From NCBI GenBank assembly GCA_934101645.1, contig CAKORX010000003.1, positions 124,001-188,000 on the forward strand: 64,000 nt of DNA, read 5' to 3'. The notes beneath the pieces are model-generated. The model saw only the letters and a list, made by a program, of their open reading frames with translations, had not been told where the DNA came from and ran no database searches. Position 1 is the stretch's first letter, and each line of letters starts with the position of its first letter. The translations under genes were made by a program, and so were the position numbers. This DNA comes from an uncultured Bacilli bacterium. GTDB taxonomy: Bacteria; Bacillota_I; Bacilli_A; RF39; UBA660. This document shows positions 33,669 through 43,047 of this stretch, piece after piece.

Positions 33669-34667
33669 ATGATTACAAATGAAAATGTTTTAAAAGAGCA
33701 AAAGGGAATTACTAAAAAAATTTTTATATGGATCTTTATTATCTTTGCAAGTTTTGGTCTATTTATTTTAGGGGATTATTTAAATGAAAAAGATAAAAAT
33801 AAATCTGAAAATTTAGAAACTATAATTATGAGTAAAGATGAAAACAAAGAATCCCTTCATACATTTGTTGAGGTTAAGAAAAATCCTTATAAGTTTGCTG
33901 TATCAAATGATACTACTGATGCGTATTATATTTTAACGGATGGAAATTATCTATATGTAGCATATATGAGTGAAAGTGATTACAATAAAGTTAATGATGA
34001 AAATGATTATGATGGAACAATTAAAATCGAGGGAATAACTGGCATTCCCTCATCTGATGTTAAAAAACTTGCTATTGATACATATAATGAACTTTTTGAA
34101 GCAGAACTTACAACTGCGGATTATGATATATATTTCGGAGATGTTTATATTGATATGACTAAAGAATATAGTTCAAGTACTAATATTTTAATTGTTATAG
34201 GATTTATAGCACTTCTTGTAGGCATAATTTGTTTAATAATAAACATTGCTAAAAAAATTAGTTATAGTAAGAATATCAAAAAACTTTCTAGAGTAGAACT
34301 TAAACATATTAATGATGAATTGAATGATCCAAAATCTTTTTATTATAATTATGCTAAAGTATATTTAACAGAAAATTATATTGTAAGTATAAGTCTTCCG
34401 TTCTGTGTTATTAAATATGCTGATATTTTGTGGATGTATAAACATGTACAAAGAACTAATGGAATTAAAACAAATGAGGCAATTATTTTAAAAGATATGT
34501 TTAATAAATCTTACAGTGTTGCTTCAATGAGTCTTAGTACAAAGGCAAAAACTGAACAGTTTGAAGAAATAATGAATACTATTAGTCAAAAAAATCCAAA
34601 TATTTTAGTAGGATATACTAAAGAAAATATTAATGAATACAAAACAAAAATGAAAAGAAGAAAATAA
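33669..34667 (+). CDS. Two-pass membrane protein, unknown function
   Basis: 332 residues, not recognised. Helix 1 (about 16-37) and helix 2 (about 176-198) enclose an extracellular domain of about 140 residues rich in Asp, Glu and Tyr; the C-terminal ~130 residues are cytoplasmic and begin SKNIKKLSRVELKHINDEL. Start ATG 33669 with GGAG 9 nt upstream; a longer in-frame reading from 33618 lacks a ribosome site. GATAAT at 33644 may be the -10. It follows yneF closely and ends in a terminator. Confidence 0.6.
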   Translation: MITNENVLKEQKGITKKIFIWIFIIFASFGLFILGDYLNEKDKNKSENLETIIMSKDENKESLHTFVEVKKNPYKFAVSNDTTDAYYILTDGNYLYVAYMSESDYNKVNDENDYDGTIKIEGITGIPSSDVKKLAIDTYNELFEAELTTADYDIYFGDVYIDMTKEYSSSTNILIVIGFIALLVGIICLIINIAKKISYSKNIKKLSRVELKHINDELNDPKSFYYNYAKVYLTENYIVSISLPFCVIKYADILWMYKHVQRTNGIKTNEAIILKDMFNKSYSVASMSLSTKAKTEQFEEIMNTISQKNPNILVGYTKENINEYKTKMKRRK

Positions 34668-34681
34668 GATTCTTCTTTTTT
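34656..34681 (+). terminator. Terminator overlapping the gene end
   Basis: AGAAGAA-AATAAGA-TTCTTCT followed by T run; the stem begins in the last Arg/Lys codons. Confidence 0.7.
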
Positions 34682-34689
34682 TATGCAGT

Positions 34690-34718
34690 TTGACTTAATA
34701 ATTCTTAGGTGCTATAAT
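34690..34718 (+). promoter_or_regulatory. Promoter of the amidoligase-domain gene
   Basis: TTGACT (34690-34695), 17 bp, TATAAT (34713-34718), 24 bp before the ATG. Confidence 0.85.
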
Positions 34719-34741
34719 ACAAGCAATTCTAAGGGGGAACT

Positions 34742-36577
34742 ATGTTAAAGGTACTTAATAAAAAGTATGAAGAATTGCATATTTTTAATTTACCATTTAA
34801 TGTATTAATAGAGCATATTTTTTTAAATAATCTTTATTTTCTTTTTGATGATGAAGTATTTTGTAAATATATAGTAGAAAACATAAGAAACATAGATTTG
34901 AGATTTTTATTAAAAATTCTTTCTATTGAAAATGTTATTAAATATATTAAATTTATGAATCTAATGGAACTTTTTTATTTACTTAATGATGAAGAAAAAA
35001 TGACTTTACTTAAACTACCTTATTTTCAAAAATTTATTTTTCTAAGTCGTTTTTTGACCTCAGACATACTTGACTTAAAACTTAGTAGTTTAGAAAATTA
35101 TCAAAAACTTTTAGAAATGCTTCCCGATGAAAAAAGTAAAGCAATTATTTTAAGGGGAATTAAGAATGAAAACTTTGTTGTTTCATATTTAAAAACTCAT
35201 GAATTTTCTGAAAAATTTTTATTTAATATAGTTTCAACGTTTACGAAAGATGAAAATATTATTTTTTTTCTTGAATATTTTAATGCAAGTCATAAGTCTA
35301 TTTTGATACTATCTTTGGAATCTAGTGAATATAAAAGAACTTATTTTGATGAAATGTGCTTATCAGAACAATTAAAATTCATTTTTGCTCAGGATGACAA
35401 TACCAAATGTAAATTCATTGAGAAAGGTTTTTACCCTGAATATATCATTCCATCGTTAACTGATTTAGATAAATTATTTTCTTATTTCTTAAGATTAAAT
35501 GATTATGAAAAACAACTTATTGTCTTAAAAAAAGTAAAAGATGATAATATTAAATATGGCCTTTTTCAATTAATGAATTTAGGAACTCATTATACTGATG
35601 TTCTTATATATTTATGTAGTACTGTAACTAGTTTAGAAATTAAAAAGAAACTTGCTGAGTTAACTAATGATAAAGGCATTGTTGAAGCCATAAAAAGTAA
35701 TAAAAGAAGTCCTAAGGCTCTTACGGGAGATATAGAAATAGAATCTATTCCGTTTGTTGATAAAAAAATAACTATAGGAATTGAACTTGAGTGCGTAAAT
35801 GATTATAATGACGCATATATTTCAATTAAAAATCTTTTATCTAGATGGATAATGAAAGAAGAGGCAACAGTTTTAAATGGTGTCGAAATTACTTCTCCGG
35901 TTTTAAATTATAATGTAAATTCCTTAAGAGAGTTAAAATATGTTTGTCAATTTTTGCAAAGAAATAATTTCTCCGTGAATGAGAATTGTGGGGGACATAT
36001 TCATATTGGCTTTGATTATTTCGATGATATATCACAAATTCAAATGCTTTATTATTTATATGTTTATTGTGAAGATGCTATTAGTTTAATGGTCAATAGG
36101 TGTGGTTCTACTATAAGACCATGTGCTTTAACTAATGCAAGATCTATAAAAGATATGATGATAAAGGCATTTGGAAAATATATGTCTTTTATAGATTTAT
36201 CTATATCTGACTTTGTCATGAAAATGCAAGAACTTCAGCATGATAAATACACCTCAATTAATTTACAAAATGCTTTATCAAAAGATAAAAATACGATTGA
36301 ATTTAGAATACCTAATGGTGAGATTGATTTCGAAGAAATTAATTATAATATAATTTTCTTTACAAGGCTTATTTATTTAGCAAAAACTTTAACTACATGT
36401 AAAATTGATGAGAGAACTATGCAAAAAATTATATCATTAAGTGATAATTTACCATTAAGTGATAAAAGAGATATTTTACTTGATTTAATGTTTTCAGAAA
36501 TTGATTTAAAAAATGTATATTTTGATAGATTTGAAAGTAATTATGAATTAAATAGGGATATAGGCCAAAAATTATAA
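34742..36577 (+). CDS. Amidoligase-domain protein with long helical N-terminal region
   Basis: 611 residues. The C-terminal ~270 residues match the amidoligase (COOH-NH2 ligase) family: KITIGIELEC (the GxExE-type metal motif), EITSPVL, NENCGGHIHIGFDYFD, and near the end NTIEFRIPNGEIDFEEI. Such enzymes have a glutamine-synthetase-like fold and are thought to form amide or isopeptide bonds on peptides or cell-wall stems. The N-terminal ~330 residues are alpha-helical, Leu/Phe/Lys rich and unrecognised; they could be a substrate platform. Start ATG with AAGGGGGAA and its own strong promoter. No ATP-grasp or transporter partner is adjacent. Confidence 0.8.
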   Translation: MLKVLNKKYEELHIFNLPFNVLIEHIFLNNLYFLFDDEVFCKYIVENIRNIDLRFLLKILSIENVIKYIKFMNLMELFYLLNDEEKMTLLKLPYFQKFIFLSRFLTSDILDLKLSSLENYQKLLEMLPDEKSKAIILRGIKNENFVVSYLKTHEFSEKFLFNIVSTFTKDENIIFFLEYFNASHKSILILSLESSEYKRTYFDEMCLSEQLKFIFAQDDNTKCKFIEKGFYPEYIIPSLTDLDKLFSYFLRLNDYEKQLIVLKKVKDDNIKYGLFQLMNLGTHYTDVLIYLCSTVTSLEIKKKLAELTNDKGIVEAIKSNKRSPKALTGDIEIESIPFVDKKITIGIELECVNDYNDAYISIKNLLSRWIMKEEATVLNGVEITSPVLNYNVNSLRELKYVCQFLQRNNFSVNENCGGHIHIGFDYFDDISQIQMLYYLYVYCEDAISLMVNRCGSTIRPCALTNARSIKDMMIKAFGKYMSFIDLSISDFVMKMQELQHDKYTSINLQNALSKDKNTIEFRIPNGEIDFEEINYNIIFFTRLIYLAKTLTTCKIDERTMQKIISLSDNLPLSDKRDILLDLMFSEIDLKNVYFDRFESNYELNRDIGQKL

Positions 36578-36585
36578 AAAATTTG

Positions 36586-36614
36586 TTTACAATTTTAAAA
36601 ATATGTTATATCAT
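36586..36614 (+). promoter_or_regulatory. Promoter of the 119-residue gene
   Basis: TTTACA (36586-36591), 17 bp, TATCAT (36609-36614). Confidence 0.5.
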
Positions 36615-36635
36615 TTATTTAAGGTAGTGAAGATA

Positions 36636-36995
36636 ATGAGTGATAATAAGAAAGTTTTAGCATATTGCCCTAATTTTTATAAAATAATTGATTTTAAACC
36701 TATAACAAATGATGAAATAACTGATAAACTTATCAGGATGTATAAAGAATATATTTTTAAAGTGGACATAAATAATGAGGATAATATTTCAGAAATAAAA
36801 AGATTAGATGAAGCATTATCAAAATATATTGATGATTATATTTTTAGAAAAGAATTAAAAAAGCAAATTTTGCTTGTTAAAGTTAAAAATGATTGCAAAG
36901 ATATTTTAAAATTTTTTGTTGATAAGATAATTTTTATATTTAACAATTATAAAGAAAGCAGTACAAGAGTTATTTATATATCAAGATGGATATAA
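36636..36995 (+). CDS. Small soluble protein, unknown
   Basis: 119 residues, not recognised. Predicted mostly helical, Lys/Asp/Ile rich, one segment near 95-108 moderately hydrophobic (ILKFFVDKIIFIFNNY). No motifs. Start ATG 36636 is preceded by AAGG at 10 nt; the longer frame from 36603 overlaps the -10 region. Its neighbours (amidoligase-domain and TasA-like genes) have separate promoters. Confidence 0.5.
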   Translation: MSDNKKVLAYCPNFYKIIDFKPITNDEITDKLIRMYKEYIFKVDINNEDNISEIKRLDEALSKYIDDYIFRKELKKQILLVKVKNDCKDILKFFVDKIIFIFNNYKESSTRVIYISRWI

Positions 36996-37074
36996 AATAA
37001 CTTTTTTTATGTTTTTTAATAATTGCATTGTTTATATATTTTTGCTATACTTATCATAGTAAGGAGAATGAAAG

Positions 37075-37761
37075 ATGGACGCAAATACAAAGTTTTCAAA
37101 AAGTGAAATGATTATTACTTTTATTACTATCTTTTTACTTATAACACTAGTTTCGGCAGCAGCGTTTGCGTATTTTGGTTCTTTTTCTACGAATTTAAAT
37201 AATAAATTACATGTAAATATAACCACTGAAGATGGTGTTACTTCAACATTTACAACAAGTGGGGCTATATTAAATTTAACTGTACCACCCGCTAAGATGA
37301 ATCAACTTAACAATGGAACTTTGGCTGCAAGTAGCAATGCTAATTTATCTGTAAAACTAGATTCTGCTTCTACAAGCATAAAGATGGAGTGTACATATGA
37401 TATTATTTTTGAATATCAAAGTGGCTCTAAAGTATATGGCCTTGGCGATGAAAAAGTAACAACTACAGGTGAAAATGAACTTACTATGAAAGTTATTGGC
37501 AATAGTGGAACAAATAATTATGCTGAAGAAAAAAATTTTGATTTTAATACTTCAGATGGCTGGGTAAGTGCTACTTCAAGTAAAGGAGCAAACATAACTT
37601 TAGTAAGTGGAGCAAAAATTTCATCTACGGGAACAGAAAATGTTTCTAACTGGAATTTTGAATTTAAGTTTTATAATTTAGCAGATCGCCAAGTTGGACT
37701 TGAAAATAAAAACTTTGTAGGAAAAATATATGCTGTAAGTAAAGGATGCATAAATATTTAG
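37075..37761 (+). CDS. TasA/camelysin-like exported surface protein
   Basis: 228 residues. An N-terminal helix (about 15-35, FITIFLLITLVSAAAFAYFGSF) resembles the signal peptide of SipW-processed TasA/camelysin proteins. The remainder is beta-rich, Thr/Ser/Asn rich. It is paralogous to the N-terminal 230 residues of the protein at 57482: CTYDIIFEY, the SNGTY/LNNGTLAASSNA stretch, NY.EEKNF and the NFEFKFYNL...VGLENKNFVGKIY end (FVNRFYNL...ALANKSFKGRYY there). It probably forms fibres or decorates the wall; no dedicated signal peptidase gene is nearby. GGAGAATGAAAG precedes the ATG. Confidence 0.65.
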   Translation: MDANTKFSKSEMIITFITIFLLITLVSAAAFAYFGSFSTNLNNKLHVNITTEDGVTSTFTTSGAILNLTVPPAKMNQLNNGTLAASSNANLSVKLDSASTSIKMECTYDIIFEYQSGSKVYGLGDEKVTTTGENELTMKVIGNSGTNNYAEEKNFDFNTSDGWVSATSSKGANITLVSGAKISSTGTENVSNWNFEFKFYNLADRQVGLENKNFVGKIYAVSKGCINI

Positions 37762-37785
37762 TAATTTTTTTAAATTACTTTTTTT
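37761..37785 (+). terminator. Terminator
   Basis: GTAATTT-TTTT-AAATTAC followed by T run directly after the stop. Confidence 0.75.
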
Positions 37786-37848
37786 ATTATTGTGTAATTG
37801 AATATTTAATAAATTTAGTTTAATATTATTATAGGAAAGAGGTTAGTA

Positions 37849-39393
37849 ATGAAAAAAAAGAAAAGAATTATTATAAGTATTTTAACCATTATTTTACTTG
37901 GGGGAATTATCTTTGCGGTAATTAAGTTTAGAAAGAAAAATACTGTAGATACTAATGTAAAAACATTTGATTCTGAATATAAAATGCTCGATAATAATTT
38001 GCAATTATTAGATTTATATTTTTTGAAAACAGAAAATGAGAAAAAAAACATTATTTATAGTCCAATATCAATTAAATATGCTTTAGCAATGCTTTCAGAT
38101 GCTGCATCTAATGATAGTAAAAATCAAATCGATGCTGTTTTAGGAAAATATAAACCCCAAAAATATGTTAATAGTAATAATATTTCATTTGCTAATGCTA
38201 TGTTTATAAAGGATAGCTTTAAACAAAGTGTAAAGGATAGTTACATAGATTTAATAAAAAATAAATATAATGGCGAAGTAGTTTATGATAGTTTTAGTAG
38301 TCCAAAAACTATTAATTCTTGGGTGTCAAATAAAACATTTAATTTAATAAATAATTTACTTGATGATGTTTCAAATAATGATTTTATGTTAATAAATGCA
38401 CTTGCAATTGATATGAATTGGAACTATTTAATTCAGCCAGTATTAACAGATAATAATAGTTCAGAGCTTCAAAAGAAAATTTATGATAAAAAACATTTTG
38501 ATATTGCCGCTTGGCATGTTGATTATCTTCATGAAAATTTAAACTCAATGTATATCAGCACTATTGTGGCAGATGAATATCCAATAATGAAGTTTAATAA
38601 TACCGATGTAAGTTCATTAAAGTTTGGTGCATCAATTAATAACTACGATATTGTTAGTGACTTAGGTAAAGAAAATATTCGTAGTCAAATTACTAAAGAA
38701 TACGAAAAGTGGGTTAGTGATGATTATTGTGAAATGGATGAATATGAAGAAACAAGTACTTTTGTGGACAACTTTATAAAAGAGTTAGATTCAAATTATA
38801 AAGATGTCGGTAGTTCAACAGATTTTAAATTTTATGATGATGAAAATGTTAAAGCTTTTGCAAAATCTTTGCAGGAATATGATGGATTAACTTTAGAATA
38901 TGTTGGTATAATGCCAAAAAAGGAAAGCTTAACTGATTATATTGATTCTTTAAAAGTAAGCGATGTAACTAACATTTTTAATAACTTAAAAGAAATAAAA
39001 TTAGATAATTTTGAGAAAGGTTATATTACACAAATCAAAGGAAACATTCCATTATTTAAGTTTGATTATGAACTTAATCTTCAAAAGGACTTACAAAATA
39101 TAGGCATTACTGATGTATTTAATTCAAATGCTAATTTATCAAATTTAACTGATGATAAGGTGCTTATTAACCCGGCAATTCATAAAGCTACAATTGAATT
39201 TTCAAATGAGGGTATTAAAGCATCTGCAGCAGCATCAATTGGTGGTTTTGGATCAACAGATTGTAGTTTTAATCATTTGTATGAAGTTCCTGTAAAAGAA
39301 ATTGATTTAACTTTTGATAAACCATTTATATTCTTTATTAGAAATGTTAAAACCGGAGAAATTTGGTTTACTGGTGCTCTTTATAATCCATAA
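37849..39393 (+). CDS. Membrane-anchored serpin (serine/cysteine protease inhibitor)
   Basis: 514 residues, larger than the usual ~380. An N-terminal helix (about 7-24) anchors it. Serpin blocks: IYSPISIKYALAMLSDAA, INSWVSNKTFNLINNLL, NALAIDMNW, then the hinge NEGIKASAAASIGG at about 453-466 and the end DLTFDKPFIFFIRNVKTGEIWFTG. The Ala-rich hinge indicates an inhibitory form; by counting from the hinge Gly the scissile bond falls around Gly-Ser-Thr (GFGSTD), so a small P1 residue is likely. An extra ~130 residue acidic region (about 200-330) lies in the middle of the fold. Likely role: protection against host or own proteases such as the C1 protease at 2.8 kb. Confidence 0.88.
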   Translation: MKKKKRIIISILTIILLGGIIFAVIKFRKKNTVDTNVKTFDSEYKMLDNNLQLLDLYFLKTENEKKNIIYSPISIKYALAMLSDAASNDSKNQIDAVLGKYKPQKYVNSNNISFANAMFIKDSFKQSVKDSYIDLIKNKYNGEVVYDSFSSPKTINSWVSNKTFNLINNLLDDVSNNDFMLINALAIDMNWNYLIQPVLTDNNSSELQKKIYDKKHFDIAAWHVDYLHENLNSMYISTIVADEYPIMKFNNTDVSSLKFGASINNYDIVSDLGKENIRSQITKEYEKWVSDDYCEMDEYEETSTFVDNFIKELDSNYKDVGSSTDFKFYDDENVKAFAKSLQEYDGLTLEYVGIMPKKESLTDYIDSLKVSDVTNIFNNLKEIKLDNFEKGYITQIKGNIPLFKFDYELNLQKDLQNIGITDVFNSNANLSNLTDDKVLINPAIHKATIEFSNEGIKASAAASIGGFGSTDCSFNHLYEVPVKEIDLTFDKPFIFFIRNVKTGEIWFTGALYNP

Positions 39394-39403
39394 TAGTTAA
39401 TTA

Positions 39404-39467
39404 TAATAAAAAGAAAAAAAGGGAAGATTTTTGATTTTGAAAAATTTAAACTTTTTTCTTTTTTTAT
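39404..39467 (+). terminator. Possible terminator after the serpin gene
   Basis: A-rich arm AAAAAGAAAAAAAG and T-rich arm CTTTTTTCTTTTTTT can pair around a ~30 nt loop; weak because it is purely A-T/G-C poor. Confidence 0.35.
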
Positions 39468-39515
39468 TGAAAATTATTTTTTGTGTAAAAATAAGTATAA
39501 TTTAAAGTGTTTTAA

Positions 39516-39544
39516 TTGTTTAGAAAAATAAAATAAGTTACAAT
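39516..39544 (+). promoter_or_regulatory. Promoter of the folD-glyA-thyX-tmk operon
   Basis: TTGTTT (39516-39521), 17 bp, TACAAT (39539-39544), 19 bp before the folD ATG. Confidence 0.65.
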
Positions 39545-39562
39545 AAATATGGAGAGGTAATT

Positions 39563-40405
39563 ATGATTTTAGATGGTAAAAAAGTAAGAAATGAGTTACT
39601 TTCATTTTATGAAGAAAAAATAAAGAATGAAAGTTTGAAAATAAGTTTAGCAATTATTTATGTTGGTAATGATGAACCAAGTAAAGTTTACATAAAAAAT
39701 AAAATCAAATATTGTGAAAAAGTTGGTATAAAAGTAATTTTATATGAAATGGATGCCAAAACAAAGGAAAAAGAAGTTATAGAACTTATTGAAAAATTAA
39801 ATGATTCAAAAGATATAACGGGAATTATATTACAAAGCCCTGTACCAAGACAAATAAGTTTTTCAAAGTGTAGTGGTCTTATAAAACCTTGTAAAGATAT
39901 TGATGGTTTTAGTAAAGAAAACCTTTATAAATTAGTTCATAATGATAGTGGCCTTTTTCCATGTACTTCGAAAGGCATTATTATGCTTTTAAAGTATTAT
40001 GATATTACTTTAGCGGGTAAAAATGTTTGTATCGTTGGAAGGGGTGACATTGTAGGTAAACCTCTTATTTTTGAGATGCTTAACAATAATGCTACAGTTA
40101 TAGTTTGTCATTCTCATACTAAAAATATTTCTGAGTTTACAGAAAAAGCAGATATCGTTATAAGTGCCGTAGGAAAACCACATTTGATTAAAAGTAATAT
40201 GGTAAAAGATGATGCAATTGTTATAGATGTAGGAATAAGTATTGTAGATGGTAAAATTATTGGAGATGTTGACTTTGATAATCTAAAAGATAAATGTACT
40301 TATATAACTACGAATCCCGGAGGTATTGGACCTATGACTATTGCTATGATTATAGATAATTTGATTAAGGCATATTATATGCAAAAGGAGAGTGTAAATG
40401 GATAA
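39563..40405 (+). CDS. folD: Methylene-THF dehydrogenase/cyclohydrolase FolD
   Basis: 280 residues. Catalytic Lys47 in [12 protein letters not shown], the substrate loop [10 protein letters not shown] (usual form VQLPLP), [10 protein letters not shown], the Rossmann segment [11 protein letters not shown] and [13 protein letters not shown]. It interconverts 5,10-methylene-THF and 10-formyl-THF, supplying fmt, purine and thymidylate synthesis. GGAGAGG precedes the ATG. First gene of a one-carbon/thymidylate operon; overlaps glyA by 8 bp. The substitutions QSPVP and GRGD are small departures from consensus. Confidence 0.95.
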   Translation: MILDGKKVRNELLSFYEEKIKNESLKISLAIIYVGNDEPSKVYIKNKIKYCEKVGIKVILYEMDAKTKEKEVIELIEKLNDSKDITGIILQSPVPRQISFSKCSGLIKPCKDIDGFSKENLYKLVHNDSGLFPCTSKGIIMLLKYYDITLAGKNVCIVGRGDIVGKPLIFEMLNNNATVIVCHSHTKNISEFTEKADIVISAVGKPHLIKSNMVKDDAIVIDVGISIVDGKIIGDVDFDNLKDKCTYITTNPGGIGPMTIAMIIDNLIKAYYMQKESVNG

Positions 40406-41618
40406 AAAAATTATTGATGCTTTAGAAAAAGAAAGGAAAAGACAAGAAAGTTCAATTGAACTTATTGCCTCAGAAAATTATGTTTCAAATGATATATTAC
40501 ATCTTCAGGGAAGTATTTTAACAAATAAATATGCTGAAGGATATCCTGGTAAAAGATATTATGGAGGTTGTGAAAATATTGATGAAATTGAAAGCCTAGG
40601 AATATCGTATGTATGTTCACTATTTGGAGCAAAATATGCAAATATTCAGCCTCATTCTGGATCGAGTGCAAATATGGCTGCAATAAGAGCTCTTATAAAT
40701 CCTAAAGATAAAATACTTAGCATGGATTTAAATAATGGTGGGCATTTAACTCATGGTTTTAAAAGTAGTTTTAGTGGTATAGATTATGATGCACATTTCT
40801 ATTCTTTAAATAGTGAAACTGAAATGCTTGATTATGATGAAATAGAGCGTCTTGCTACTGAAATTAAACCTAAACTTATTATTGCTGGAGCATCAGCTTA
40901 TTCAAGAATAATTGATTTTAAAAGATTTAGGGAAATAGCAGATAAAGTTGGAGCTTATTTAATGGTTGACATGGCTCATATTGCGGGCCTTGTGGCAGGA
41001 AATGTTCATCCATCACCGGTGATGTACGCAGATGTAGTTACATCTACAACACACAAAACTTTAAGGGGACCAAGAGGAGGCATAATTCTTACAAATAGTG
41101 AAGAACTTATTAAAAAAATAAATAAAACTGTTTTCCCTGGAATTCAAGGTGGGCCTTTAGAACATGTTATAGCGGCTAAAACAGAATGCTTTTATGAAGC
41201 ATTGAGTGATGATTTTAAAATATATGCTCAAAATGTTATAAAAAATGCTAAGGCTTTATGTGAAACTTTAAAGGATGAAGGATTTAAAATTGTTTCAAAT
41301 GGTACGGACAATCATTTAATATTATTAAATGTAAAAAGCGTTAACTTAACTGGAAAAGAAGCTGAAGAAGTACTCGAAAAAATAAATATTACAGTAAATA
41401 AAAATATGATTCCAAATGATACAGAAAAGTCTACGATAACAAGCGGATTAAGGCTTGGAAGTGCAGCGATGACCACAAGAGGACTTAATGAAGAAGACTT
41501 TAAAAATATTGGTTTAATAATTAGTAAAGCTTTAAAAAATAGTGATGATGAAAAGATTTTAAAAAATTTAAAATTAGAGGTTAAGAAAATAACTGATAAA
41601 TATCCATTATGGTATTAA
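40398..41618 (+). CDS. glyA: Serine hydroxymethyltransferase
   Basis: 406 residues, normal length. [13 protein letters not shown], the cofactor-lysine block [16 protein letters not shown] and the tail motif for oligomer contacts are standard. It makes glycine and 5,10-methylene-THF from serine, feeding FolD and ThyX encoded on either side. It overlaps folD by 8 bp with AAAGGAGAGTG upstream, and thyX follows after 10 bp with AAGGAGG. Confidence 0.97.
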   Translation: MDKKIIDALEKERKRQESSIELIASENYVSNDILHLQGSILTNKYAEGYPGKRYYGGCENIDEIESLGISYVCSLFGAKYANIQPHSGSSANMAAIRALINPKDKILSMDLNNGGHLTHGFKSSFSGIDYDAHFYSLNSETEMLDYDEIERLATEIKPKLIIAGASAYSRIIDFKRFREIADKVGAYLMVDMAHIAGLVAGNVHPSPVMYADVVTSTTHKTLRGPRGGIILTNSEELIKKINKTVFPGIQGGPLEHVIAAKTECFYEALSDDFKIYAQNVIKNAKALCETLKDEGFKIVSNGTDNHLILLNVKSVNLTGKEAEEVLEKINITVNKNMIPNDTEKSTITSGLRLGSAAMTTRGLNEEDFKNIGLIISKALKNSDDEKILKNLKLEVKKITDKYPLWY

Positions 41619-41628
41619 GGAGGTATAA

Positions 41629-43047
41629 ATGGAAGTTAAATTATTAGGTTCTACGGATCAAAAATTTATTGAAAGTCAAATTCAAATTTGTGCTGCTGCG
41701 GGAAAACTTTCAAGAATGCCTGGAACAGTATTTGACGCAGTTTATTCAATGAATGAACCAGAAAAAGCTCTAAAATTTGTAAATAGAGTTATTGCAATGG
41801 GCCATACGTCTACGATTGATCATGATTATATGGTATTTGCTTTATCAAAGGTAAGCCCTATAGTAGAGCAAACTATTATTGAGGAAAGATTTTCTTCATT
41901 TACAATTAAATCAAGAAGAGAAGTTGATTTTTCAAATGCAGGATTTTATGTACCAGATTTTCATACAAAAGATGGTAAAGTGCATTCAGATAATGACGCA
42001 TTAAAAGAAAAATATATTAATTATATGAACTCTTTATTTGAGAAATATTCTGAACTAGAAAGTGCTGGTTTTCCAAAAGAAGATGCTCGTTTTATATTAC
42101 CATATTCATATCATTCAGAAATTATTATGGGACTTGATGGAACAAGTTTAAATAGAATGATAACCAATCTTACTAAAACAAAGTATGCAAATATTACAGA
42201 ACTTAGGATGCTTGGCGAAAAACTAAGAGAAATAGCAAGTCAAAGAGCTCCTTATATTGAAACACTTCAAAGTAAAGTTCAGGAAAATAGAGAAAGTCAG
42301 GCTTTTAATATTTTAAGTGAAGCGGGAGTTAAAAAAAAGTACACATCTTTAGAAGAACCAATTTTATTGTCTTCGACTGATGATATTGATAAAACCATAT
42401 TTGTTAATGCTATTTGCCGTATGTTTGGTAAAAATGTAAACGAGGCAAATGCTATATATGAATCAACTTTATCTAATGATGAAGACTTAAAGCATAGATT
42501 AATGAAAACTATATTTGAGGAAGTAAATAATGAAGATTTAAGACAAGTAAACTTTAGATTTCAATTATCTATTCCGTTTGCAATTTTAACTCATTATACC
42601 CGTCATAGAAGACTTTCTTTATCAATACCGGATTTTTCTCCTTTAGTGGACTTAAGACAGTATGAAATTCCACCGAAAATTGAAAATAGTGATTATAAGG
42701 ATTTTTATGAAAAAGTTTTTGCAGAAAATGAAAAAGTTAAAGATGAATTTAAGGCGCTAGGCATTTGCGATGAAGATTTAGTTTACTTTACTTTAAGTGG
42801 AAACAAAGTTAATGTAATTATTAATTTTGATGGAGAAGCTTTTAGATGGATTTGCCGTTTAAGAGAATGTACGAAAGCCCAATGGTGTATTAGACAAAAT
42901 GTTACTAAAATGCATGAATTATTAAAAGAAAAATCTACTTACTATGTAGAAAATCTAGGACCAGATTGTGTAACAAAACATTATTGTGGTGAAGGAAAAG
43001 AATCATGTGGTAGGCTTAAATTAATACTAAAAAAGGAGAATAAATGA
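41629..43047 (+). CDS. thyX: FAD-dependent thymidylate synthase, two-domain form
   Basis: 472 residues, twice the usual ThyX length, consistent with two ThyX-like halves. The first half has GHTSTIDHDY and a degenerate signature EERFSSFTIKSRR; the second has the basic THYTRHRRLSLSIPDFS, close to RHRxxSxxxxS. The pair would build a complete flavin/dUMP site within one chain. ThyX methylates dUMP using methylene-THF and NADPH, releasing THF, so no dihydrofolate reductase is needed. It lies between glyA (methylene-THF supply) and tmk, overlapping tmk by 4 bp. Confidence 0.88.
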   Translation: MEVKLLGSTDQKFIESQIQICAAAGKLSRMPGTVFDAVYSMNEPEKALKFVNRVIAMGHTSTIDHDYMVFALSKVSPIVEQTIIEERFSSFTIKSRREVDFSNAGFYVPDFHTKDGKVHSDNDALKEKYINYMNSLFEKYSELESAGFPKEDARFILPYSYHSEIIMGLDGTSLNRMITNLTKTKYANITELRMLGEKLREIASQRAPYIETLQSKVQENRESQAFNILSEAGVKKKYTSLEEPILLSSTDDIDKTIFVNAICRMFGKNVNEANAIYESTLSNDEDLKHRLMKTIFEEVNNEDLRQVNFRFQLSIPFAILTHYTRHRRLSLSIPDFSPLVDLRQYEIPPKIENSDYKDFYEKVFAENEKVKDEFKALGICDEDLVYFTLSGNKVNVIINFDGEAFRWICRLRECTKAQWCIRQNVTKMHELLKEKSTYYVENLGPDCVTKHYCGEGKESCGRLKLILKKENK

